Shown here: piece by piece, positions 1 through 7,482 of the stretch | How the letters are laid out: each line of letters begins with the position of its first letter | Position numbering within the stretch: the first letter of the stretch is position 1 | NCBI GenBank assembly: GCA_938008575.1 | Contig: CALLKB010000055.1 | Location: forward strand, 1 to 12,983 | DNA length: 12,983 nt | Direction of reading: 5' to 3' | Source: an uncultured Cytophagaceae bacterium | GTDB taxonomy: Bacteria; Bacteroidota; Bacteroidia; Cytophagales; Spirosomataceae | Made by a program: the position numbers and the translations under genes | The notes under the pieces: model-generated | Told to the model about the DNA's origin: nothing | Seen by the model: only the letters and a program-made list of their open reading frames with translations | Databases searched by the model: none

Positions 1-581
1 TCTGAAATGTAATCTAATTTGATTGCTTCCTCTACGAGCACATCGTAATTGGATAAAGTAACCAAAGGAATGCCTGCATTTTGGAAATTCTCATCTGCGA
101 TTCCAAAACCATAGGTGAAAATAGCTGCCATTCCCAATACTTCTACGCCGGCTTGTTGGAGTGCTTCCGCAGCCTTCAACGAACTTCCACCCGTAGAAAT
201 TAGGTCTTCGATCAAAACGGCTTTTTGGCCTGCTTTGACAAAGCCTTCAATTTGATTTCCCATGCCATGTTTTTTAGGCTCAGGACGTACATAGCAGAAA
301 GGTAAATCTAGGAAATCAGCTACAAGCGCACCTTGTGCAATACCCGCAGTTGCAACGCCAGCGATGACATCTACATCTTTAAAATAGCCTTTAATAACGG
401 CAGAAAGGCTGTTTTTGATGTAAGTTCTAGCTTCTGGATCGGATAAGGAGATTCGATTATCGCAGTAAATCGGTGATTTCCAGCCGGATGCCCATGTAAA
501 CGGTTGGTCTGGACGTAATTGTATGGCTTTGATGCGTAATAAATGCTGGGCAACTTCTTGTGAAATGGTCAAATTGGACAT
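1..581 (-). CDS. pyrE: Orotate phosphoribosyltransferase PyrE (3' end cut by window edge)
   Basis: PyrE transfers the phosphoribosyl group of PRPP to orotate, giving OMP in the fifth step of cytosolic de novo pyrimidine synthesis. I translated the reading frame from the ATG at 581; 193 codons are visible and the stop lies beyond base 1, so roughly 20 residues are probably missing compared with the usual ~210. The N-terminal part carries FTWASGWKSPIYCDNR (28-43), typical of PyrE. The flexible catalytic loop is RPEPKKHGMGN (99-109), with Arg99, Lys103 and His105 present. The PRPP-binding loop is AVLIEDLISTGGSS (121-134), with the acidic pair E125/D126. It diverges from the Nudix gene across a 94 bp spacer, and a TATTTTTG box lies 27 bp upstream. 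I see no frameshift. The family assignment is secure from the motifs. Confidence 0.96.
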   Translation of the reverse strand, partial: MSNLTISQEVAQHLLRIKAIQLRPDQPFTWASGWKSPIYCDNRISLSDPEARTYIKNSLSAVIKGYFKDVDVIAGVATAGIAQGALVADFLDLPFCYVRPEPKKHGMGNQIEGFVKAGQKAVLIEDLISTGGSSLKAAEALQQAGVEVLGMAAIFTYGFGIADENFQNAGIPLVTLSNYDVLVEEAIKLDYIS

Positions 582-607
582 GCGATATCGTTTCTAGTAT
601 ATAATTA

Positions 608-615
608 CAAAAATA
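608..615 (-). promoter_or_regulatory. Putative pyrE promoter, Bacteroidota -7 box
   Basis: On the minus strand this reads TATTTTTG, an exact match to the Bacteroidota -7 consensus TAnnTTTG, 27 bp before the pyrE ATG. No good TTG/TTTG -33 element sits at the usual 17-19 bp spacing, so only the -7 half is supported. Confidence 0.45.
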
Positions 616-648
616 GTTTTTTCGGCTTATCTTATCGTTATTTAATTC

Positions 649-656
649 TATTTTTG
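649..656 (+). promoter_or_regulatory. Putative Nudix gene promoter, Bacteroidota -7 box
   Basis: This reads TATTTTTG on the plus strand, an exact TAnnTTTG match ending 19 bp before the Nudix ATG, so the leader would be very short. I could not find a clear -33 element. It mirrors the minus-strand box at 608-615, giving a compact divergent promoter region. Confidence 0.45.
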
Positions 657-675
657 CCAAAATTAAATTTCCCCA

Positions 676-1371
676 ATGGTCATTTTTATCGACGATCGCC
701 CGATCAAATTAATTAATCGAAAGAAAAAACATAGCTATCCCCCGATGGAGGATTTTGATGTGATCATCGATGCGCGATTAAAGCCTGTGAAAATTTCAGA
801 TTTCAAAGGTCATACCTGTCTTTTGAATGTGAGCGTAGATGAAATGGGGAAAATTATCGAAGACTTGCATGGGAAAAAGCCTTTTGATTTTCATTCTTTA
901 TATATCTTGACGGGCATTAAGAAAGCGCTAAAAGAAAAGATTTGTTCATTGTATACAGTCATTGAAGCTGCTGGTGGAGTTGTACAAAATGAAGCAGATG
1001 AGGTTTTGTGGATTTACCGATTAGGTAAATGGGATTTGCCGAAAGGGAAATTAGAGAAAAATGAAAAGTTTAAAAAAGCGGCTGTTCGAGAAGTAGAAGA
1101 AGAATGCAATGTGAAAGCAACCTTAGTGGACAAAGTTTGTACGACTTTTCATACCTATTCGCATAAAAACCAACGCATCTTAAAGAAGACCAAATGGTAT
1201 GCAATGCGCAGCAAACATACAGGGAAATTAATTCCACAAGCAGAAGAGAATATCGAAAAAGTTGAATGGTTGGGCCCCATTGCCATGAATAAGGCTGTTT
1301 CGGATACGTATTCCTCAATACGCTACGTCATGATTAAGTTTCAAGAAACTCAAATTCCATCTAATGTATAA
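676..1371 (+). CDS. Nudix hydrolase with ~90-residue N-terminal extension
   Basis: Nudix enzymes hydrolyse nucleoside diphosphates linked to another moiety, using a divalent metal held by the Nudix box. Here the box is at residues 124-146: G124, E130, then REVEEE (138-143) and V146. It matches Gx5Ex7REUxEExGU except that Asn145 replaces the second Gly. The fold starts near residue 94 (VIEAAGGVV) and includes KWDLPKGKLE just before and into the box. Residues 1-90 match no domain I recognise; they look soluble, with no signal peptide or membrane segment. At 231 residues the protein is longer than a minimal Nudix domain (~140). Its end overlaps coaD convergently by 22 bp. The substrate cannot be read from sequence; the neighbours pyrE and coaD suggest a nucleotide or CoA-type compound, but that is only inference. 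Confidence 0.9.
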   Translation: MVIFIDDRPIKLINRKKKHSYPPMEDFDVIIDARLKPVKISDFKGHTCLLNVSVDEMGKIIEDLHGKKPFDFHSLYILTGIKKALKEKICSLYTVIEAAGGVVQNEADEVLWIYRLGKWDLPKGKLEKNEKFKKAAVREVEEECNVKATLVDKVCTTFHTYSHKNQRILKKTKWYAMRSKHTGKLIPQAEENIEKVEWLGPIAMNKAVSDTYSSIRYVMIKFQETQIPSNV

Positions 1372-1808
1372 GGAAGGTATTGATCAATTTTGCTTCCGTA
1401 ACGATGTAAGTCTCGGATAATTGTCGAGCTTATGGGGGCCAAGTGAGGTGATGTAATCAAAAATACGGTTTCTAATTCCTCGTTGATATGTCGGTTTACC
1501 TGCGAAATCGAGTTTTCATATTCAAAGTCTGTTGTATTACGTAATCCACGAATGATGAATTTGGCGCCCACTTCCTTCGCAACATTGGCCGTTAAATTCT
1601 GATACGTTACCACTCGAACGGGTTTTCCATGAAAGGTTTGTTCAATGTAACCTTTCATTTTTTCCAAATTGAAATAGCGATTTTTGTTCGAGTTTTGGCC
1701 GATACCAATCACGATTTCGTCGAACAAGGTCAATGCTCTCAAGACAATGTCTTCGTGTCCTTTGGTAAATGGATCAAAGGAACCAGGGAAAAATGCCGTT
1801 CTTTTCAT
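1350..1808 (-). CDS. coaD: Phosphopantetheine adenylyltransferase CoaD
   Basis: CoaD transfers AMP from ATP to 4'-phosphopantetheine, giving dephospho-CoA, the penultimate step of CoA synthesis in the cytosol. I chose the ATG at 1808 because it starts directly with MKRTAFFPGSFDPFTKGHED. An upstream start at 1898 would add 30 residues foreign to the family, encoded entirely within the preceding gene. The (H/T)xGH nucleotidyltransferase motif is TKGH (15-18), RGLRNTTDFEYE is at 88-99, and ISSTIIR at 126-132 is the C-terminal ATP-binding motif. At 152 residues the length is normal (~160). The start overlaps the stop of the DUF3822-like gene as ATGA (1805-1808), which suggests translational coupling. 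The stop lies inside the end of the opposing Nudix gene. Confidence 0.96.
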   Translation of the reverse strand: MKRTAFFPGSFDPFTKGHEDIVLRALTLFDEIVIGIGQNSNKNRYFNLEKMKGYIEQTFHGKPVRVVTYQNLTANVAKEVGAKFIIRGLRNTTDFEYENSISQVNRHINEELETVFLITSPHLAPISSTIIRDLHRYGSKIDQYLPYTLDGI

Positions 1809-2497
1809 GATAGGGGGATATTCAATCGGATTAAATCTGCAATAAGTTTTGCATCGCTTGCTTCTGGACCATGCATTCGGATGCTTTCTTGATTCCAAGG
1901 AATGTTAAAAGTGTCGCGGATGGAATGTAAGTAATAGGCTAAAGCCAACTCGTGTTCATATGGAAATACATTGATCAACTGAAGTCTGCCATGTTGGAAA
2001 TAGGTCACATAAGCATGTTGCTCCTGTAAATACACTTGAATGCGAGGATGAATATATAATTTTGATTTCGCTATTTCATTGCCCAATAAATGCGTGTATT
2101 GAATGTTTGCCAAAGGAAATAGAATGGCTAATTGATCTTTCCAATAACTCGGAATTAAATATAAAAGTGCGGATTCAACATTAGAACAAGCTTGTTCATG
2201 CAACTCCTGGCCATCCATACAATGTTCGCCTAAGGCTTTTTCTAAAAATGCGATTCGATAAAGCGGATCGTTATAGGCATCAGGAAGCATTAAAAAAGAC
2301 GGATGAATAATCTCAATGATAAGTTTTTGCACCTGACTTGCTTGTAGGTCGATACTTTTCAGGTAGTCGGACACTTGCTTGCTTGTTTGTTTCCAACTAA
2401 TTAGTTCTGCATCTTGAAACCGAATACCTTGCTCACTTACTTGCAAAGGCAAGCTAATGCTAGTTTGTATTGGGTTCGTATGTAAATCAGTTTGCAA
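1805..2497 (-). CDS. DUF3822-like protein of unknown function, TTG start
   Basis: This 230-residue protein looks like the Bacteroidota family DUF3822, whose function I do not know. The support is its place directly upstream of coaD and its C-terminal pattern: a strand-like stretch, GRLQLINVFPYEHELALAYYL (about 170-190), then a helix and an IRMHGPEASD turn (206-215). That arrangement recalls the C-terminal half of actin-like (PilM/FtsA-type) folds, which is inference from pattern only. There is no signal peptide or membrane segment, and the protein is rich in Gln and Leu. No ATG precedes the conserved region: an in-frame TGA lies just upstream (5 codons) and TTG at 2495-2497 is the only reasonable start. 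The ATGA overlap with coaD suggests coupled expression. Confidence 0.75.
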   Translation of the reverse strand: MQTDLHTNPIQTSISLPLQVSEQGIRFQDAELISWKQTSKQVSDYLKSIDLQASQVQKLIIEIIHPSFLMLPDAYNDPLYRIAFLEKALGEHCMDGQELHEQACSNVESALLYLIPSYWKDQLAILFPLANIQYTHLLGNEIAKSKLYIHPRIQVYLQEQHAYVTYFQHGRLQLINVFPYEHELALAYYLHSIRDTFNIPWNQESIRMHGPEASDAKLIADLIRLNIPLS

Positions 2498-2583
2498 AGC
2501 TATTTTTATTCAAAGTGCCCGAAATTGCAAAAAAAATAGGACAATAGATAAAAAATAGAATTTTTTTCTAGCCTCAAAATGCG

Positions 2584-4227
<1,644 letters not shown>

Positions 4228-4244
4228 TGTTACTTATTGAATAT

Positions 4245-4277
4245 AAAAAAAGCCTCGATGAAAATCGAGGCTTTTTT
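4245..4277. terminator. Bidirectional intrinsic terminator
   Basis: An 8 bp perfect stem, GCCTCGAT (4252-4259) and ATCGAGGC (4264-4271), closes a GAAA tetraloop. Seven A's flank it on the left (4245-4251) and six T's on the right (4272-4277), so it works as an intrinsic terminator on both strands. It lies 24 bp after the ABC-F stop on the plus strand and about 110 bp after the dehydrogenase stop on the minus strand, and probably serves both genes. Confidence 0.92.
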
Positions 4278-4337
4278 GTTAGTTAAATATTAAGAATTTT
4301 ACGTTCAATTTTCGCGAAATGAAGACTAAAGACCATT

Positions 4338-4385
4338 CACTCTTCACTCTTCGTTCTTAACTCTTAACTCTTAACTCTTAACTCT
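4338..4385. repeat. Heptamer tandem repeat (AACTCTT-type, about 7 units)
   Basis: The plus strand reads as consecutive 7-mers: CACTCTT twice, CGTTCTT, AACTCTT three times, then a partial AACTCT that runs into the dehydrogenase stop codon (TAG on the minus strand at 4384-4386). The later units are perfect and the earlier ones have drifted. It fits a short tandemly repeated repetitive sequence in a convergent spacer; no function is evident. The rest of the spacer (4228-4383) holds the terminator and a 10 bp palindrome, TTTCGCGAAA, at 4310-4319. Confidence 0.9.
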
Positions 4386-6006
4386 AAAGGATAAACCTTG
4401 TAGAAAGGAAATTAGACTGTTGGTTCTCTACAATCTGATTTACCAAATCCTTGTTTAATTGGTTTGCTTTTGTAGCAACCACCGTGCGGATTGAGAATGA
4501 ACGCAATGCGGCAGTTACCGACAAAGTTCCTTCAGCAGAATCCTTACGTCCCGTGAATGGGAATGAATCCGGTCCTCGTTGGCATTGTGCATTAATATTC
4601 ACACGCGAAACTTGGTTCACGGTTTCATCAATTAAAGCAGAGATTTGATTGACATCCGTTCCGAAAATGGCAACTTGTTGGCCATGTGACGATTCGTGAA
4701 TGTAATCGATCGGCGTTGAGATATCATCAAAAGGAACAACAGGAACCACAGGTCCAAATTGTTCTTCATGCCAAACCTTCATTTTATTACTTACTGGGTA
4801 CAATAAAGCAGGGAAGAATAAGGACTTGAAGTTTTCACCACCATGTTTATTAATGACTTTAGCACCATGTAATTTGGCATCTTCAATTAACTCTTTCAAA
4901 TAAGCTGGCTTGTTCGGCTCAGGAAGTGGTGTGATTTGTACACCTGGTTCCCACATCATGCCAATTTTCAAGGCTTCGATTTTCTCTGCTAAACCTTTAT
5001 TGAAGGCTTCTGCCAAAGATTTGTGTACGAAGATGATTTTCACCGCTGTACATCGTTGGCCGTTAAACGAAAGAGAACCCAATAAACATTCATTGATTGC
5101 TACATCCAATTGTGCGCTTTCGGTTACGATGGCAGCATTTTTGGCATCAAGACCTAAAATGGCACGCAAGCGATTCACTTTCGGGTGCATTTTTTTCAAT
5201 TTATCGGCAACTTTAGAAGATCCAATCAATGTTAACACATCAATTTTACCTGACTCCATCAATTGCGGAATGATTGAATTTCCGCGTCCGTACAAGGTAT
5301 TAATTACACCTGCAGGGAACGAATCTTTGAATGCCTCCAATAATGGATAATGTAATAAAGTACCGTGTTTCGGGGGTTTGAAAAGAACCGTATTACCCAT
5401 GATTAACGCTGGAATCAAGGTAGTAAAGGTTTCATTCAACGGATAGTTGAAGGGTCCCATGCACAAAACGACTCCTAGCGGAGAACGACGCACTTGGCCA
5501 ATAATTCCTTCTTCAATTAAGAAGGTAGAGGAAGTACGATCAATGTCTTTCAATGCACCAATCGTATCATAAATGTATTGGACGGTACGATCAAATTCTT
5601 TTTGAGAATCTCCCAACGACTTCCCGATTTCCCACATGAGAAGTTTGACAACCTCGTCACGCTTTTGAATCATCTTTTGGGTGAATTTTTCCACGCATTC
5701 GATGCGTTGGCTTACCGACATCGATGGCCATTCGCCACGACCGTTGGAATATGCTTTTACACCTGCGTATAAAACTTCCATGGCATCTGTAGCATCTGTA
5801 ATTGGGTAGGAACCAATGCGCTTTTGTTCAAAACCATTAGCTGTTTGAACATAAATAGGGGACCAAACATCTTGTGTCTTTCCAGCCCATTTACGCATTT
5901 CGCCATTGACTAAGTACTCACGTTGTTCAATGGGTTGAGTTAAATCAAATTCTTTGGGGATATCTGCCGCCTTGGGAAACAGATTTTCTAAATCACTCGC
6001 TTGCAT
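4384..6006 (-). CDS. gapN: GapN-type aldehyde dehydrogenase, catalytic Glu position is Gly
   Basis: This is an aldehyde dehydrogenase superfamily enzyme closest to non-phosphorylating NADP-dependent glyceraldehyde-3-phosphate dehydrogenase (GapN), which would oxidise G3P to 3-phosphoglycerate and make NADPH in the cytosol. The nucleophile is Cys319 in FNGQRCTAVK; the oxyanion Asn187 is in PFNYPL; Lys210 in LFKPP is the cofactor-binding lysine; EEQFGPV is at 414-420. Tyr188, Arg318 and Arg477 (QRGPDSFPF) match positions that contact the substrate phosphate in streptococcal GapN, as I recall them. Where ELGGK normally stands, this protein has GLDAK (285-289). Gly285 is exactly 34 residues before the Cys, the usual Glu-to-Cys spacing, so the general base is absent there and Asp287 lies two residues on. 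At 540 residues it is longer than typical GapN (~475), with about 45 extra N-terminal residues. It stands 119 bp from the upstream gene. Superfamily certain, substrate moderately so. Confidence 0.85.
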   Translation of the reverse strand: MQASDLENLFPKAADIPKEFDLTQPIEQREYLVNGEMRKWAGKTQDVWSPIYVQTANGFEQKRIGSYPITDATDAMEVLYAGVKAYSNGRGEWPSMSVSQRIECVEKFTQKMIQKRDEVVKLLMWEIGKSLGDSQKEFDRTVQYIYDTIGALKDIDRTSSTFLIEEGIIGQVRRSPLGVVLCMGPFNYPLNETFTTLIPALIMGNTVLFKPPKHGTLLHYPLLEAFKDSFPAGVINTLYGRGNSIIPQLMESGKIDVLTLIGSSKVADKLKKMHPKVNRLRAILGLDAKNAAIVTESAQLDVAINECLLGSLSFNGQRCTAVKIIFVHKSLAEAFNKGLAEKIEALKIGMMWEPGVQITPLPEPNKPAYLKELIEDAKLHGAKVINKHGGENFKSLFFPALLYPVSNKMKVWHEEQFGPVVPVVPFDDISTPIDYIHESSHGQQVAIFGTDVNQISALIDETVNQVSRVNINAQCQRGPDSFPFTGRKDSAEGTLSVTAALRSFSIRTVVATKANQLNKDLVNQIVENQQSNFLSTRFIL

Positions 6007-6029
6007 ATCGTTTGTTAAAAAATTTCTGA

Positions 6030-6052
6030 ATGCAAATTTCTGAGATTTGCAT
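6030..6052. repeat. Perfect inverted repeat in the dehydrogenase leader
   Basis: The arms ATGCAAAT (6030-6037) and ATTTGCAT (6045-6052) are perfect 8 bp complements around a 7 bp spacer, 24-46 bp before the dehydrogenase ATG. The element AATTTCTGA is also present twice (6021-6029 and 6035-6043). It could be a repressor operator or a leader hairpin; there is no T-tract, so it is not a terminator. On the minus strand a one-mismatch -7 box, TTTATTTG (6057-6064), lies just upstream. Nothing else is visible in the 6007-6125 spacer. Confidence 0.55.
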
Positions 6053-6125
6053 CTTTCAAATAAACCTATGTACTAATTATTTGAATATTACAGCGATAAA
6101 TTAGAAAAGCACAATATTTAAACGC

Positions 6126-6311
6126 TTAAAATTCAGTTTTTAAGGGGTATTTGCGGCGGATTTTATTTAATTGGAATTTATATTGCTCAGTAAAACTGTT
6201 CTCATGCATCTGCTTAAACGCACTTTCCCAGACAGCATATAAATTGCTTTCTATATTATGAAAGGCATCAGGGGCTATGTTTTTACTGATTAAATATTGA
6301 TCAAATTCCAT
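6126..6311 (-). CDS. Small protein of unknown function (61 aa), coupled to the MFS gene
   Basis: I cannot name this protein. It is 61 residues, charged and soluble-looking, with no signal peptide or membrane segment. Its features are an N-terminal FDQYLISKNIAPDAF, aromatic residues in LYAVWESAFKQMHENSF (24-40), and a basic C-terminal NKIRRKYPL. The QMHxxSFTxQ...NxIRRxY pattern resembles small Bacteroidota proteins I have seen, but I cannot confirm that here. The start ATG lies inside the end of the MFS gene with an 11 bp overlap, as expected for a translated, coupled gene rather than a random frame. It is the last gene of the queA-to-MFS run. A role linked to the transporter is possible but unsupported by any motif. 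Confidence 0.72.
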   Translation of the reverse strand: MEFDQYLISKNIAPDAFHNIESNLYAVWESAFKQMHENSFTEQYKFQLNKIRRKYPLKTEF

Positions 6312-7482
6312 TTTTTTGCCAGTTTTTATGATAGTTCAATAATAGGAAAAAAGAGATAATGGCCAAAACACCTGATATCGCAAAGGGAATGGGGATGCGT
6401 TCTTGCAGACCTTTGTAAATCATTCCCGCAAAAAAAGCGCCTAAACCGATGCCCACTTCTAAGGCAATATACATGGTTGCCATCGCCCGACCCATGTGAT
6501 TTTTGTTGGCCAAATCTGTTGTCCAAGCTGCTAATGTGGGTGTATTAAATCCCCAAGCAAAACCGAACAAAATCGCTGATAAAATGACCGTATAACTATT
6601 GAGGTGGATGAGCATCACGCCCATGGAAGCGGCTAAAACAGCAGACGAAACCAAAAGAACGGGAATGCGACCATAGCGGTCAGATGTTTTAGAAAAGAAG
6701 ATTCGAACTACGATGGAAGAAATGGTATAAATGGTGAAGTATAGCCCTTTATTATGCCAACCGATGTTTTTAGATATGTCGGGCAATAGCGTAATCACAA
6801 CACCGGAAGAAAATGACACAAACAGCATTACCCAAAAGACGGGTAGGATATGTGGCTCAAAAACGTCAGACCAAGATATTTTAAATAATTTCCAAGAGAA
6901 TTTTGATTTCATGGCCGGAGGAAGGGTTTCCTTCATACGCATCAAGATCAAGATTGAAAACAATGCAAATAGGGATGAAATCCAAAACATCTCTCGAAGT
7001 CCATAGGTGGATGCCAAATAACTTCCGATGGCCGGACCCATAGACATTCCTGTTGCTGTAAAGATACCTAGCCCACCTTGTGCTTCGCCACGTCGATTTT
7101 CGGGGATTATATCGGCTACATAAGCAGCAGTCGCTGTAGGCTTTGTTCCTGTCGACATGCCATGCAAGCAACGCAAGAATAAAAATCCTTGCACTGTATG
7201 TATCAAGGGATAAAGTCCTCCACAAATAAAACAAACAATGGATCCAAAGGCCATGACAGGTACCCGACCTATATGGTCGGTGAGTTTCCCTGAAAATGGT
7301 CGGCTTAAGCCTGCTGTCAGCGTAAAAAGCGCAATCGTATAGCCAATGTATTCTTTCCCACCCATGCTAGCCAAATAATCGGGCAATTCAGGGATAATCA
7401 TCGAGAAACTGGCTGAGAATAAGAAATTACTTAGGCTTAAAAGCCAAAATTGAAGCGTGTATATGGATTTTTGTTCCTCCAT
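6301..7482 (-). CDS. MFS transporter, DHA1-like drug or sugar efflux type
   Basis: This is a 393-residue inner-membrane protein of the major facilitator superfamily, with the length and hydrophobic pattern of a 12-helix carrier. Motif A is SGKLTDHIGRVPVM (64-77) in the loop between helices 2 and 3, and its half-repeat is SKTSDRYGRIPVLL (264-277). A motif B-like RCLHGMSTG is at 104-112. The antiporter motif C is GMSMGPAIG (145-153), which points to proton-coupled export of the TetA/DHA1 kind. The substrate cannot be read from sequence. Its ATG shares one base with the stop of the RND gene (TAATG at 7480-7484), so translation is probably coupled; a small gene overlaps its end. An export partner role beside the RND protein is inference from position only. 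Confidence 0.9.
   Translation of the reverse strand: MEEQKSIYTLQFWLLSLSNFLFSASFSMIIPELPDYLASMGGKEYIGYTIALFTLTAGLSRPFSGKLTDHIGRVPVMAFGSIVCFICGGLYPLIHTVQGFLFLRCLHGMSTGTKPTATAAYVADIIPENRRGEAQGGLGIFTATGMSMGPAIGSYLASTYGLREMFWISSLFALFSILILMRMKETLPPAMKSKFSWKLFKISWSDVFEPHILPVFWVMLFVSFSSGVVITLLPDISKNIGWHNKGLYFTIYTISSIVVRIFFSKTSDRYGRIPVLLVSSAVLAASMGVMLIHLNSYTVILSAILFGFAWGFNTPTLAAWTTDLANKNHMGRAMATMYIALEVGIGLGAFFAGMIYKGLQERIPIPFAISGVLAIISFFLLLNYHKNWQKNGI

Noticed and set aside
1809..1898. Longer coaD start adding 30 residues
   Set aside because: The added residues are unlike CoaD and lie entirely within the DUF3822-like gene; the ATG at 1808 fits the family N-terminus exactly.
4338..4385. CRISPR-like array
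   Set aside because: The units are 7 bp with no spacers, and no cas genes are nearby; it is a simple tandem repeat.
4910..5350. Plus-strand frame of 146 codons inside the dehydrogenase gene
   Set aside because: It is antisense to a well-conserved enzyme, with no recognisable domain, promoter or start context; it is a shadow frame.
6881..7234. 117-codon frame inside the MFS gene on the same strand
   Set aside because: It is out of frame with a clear transporter and its translation has no coherent membrane or domain pattern.
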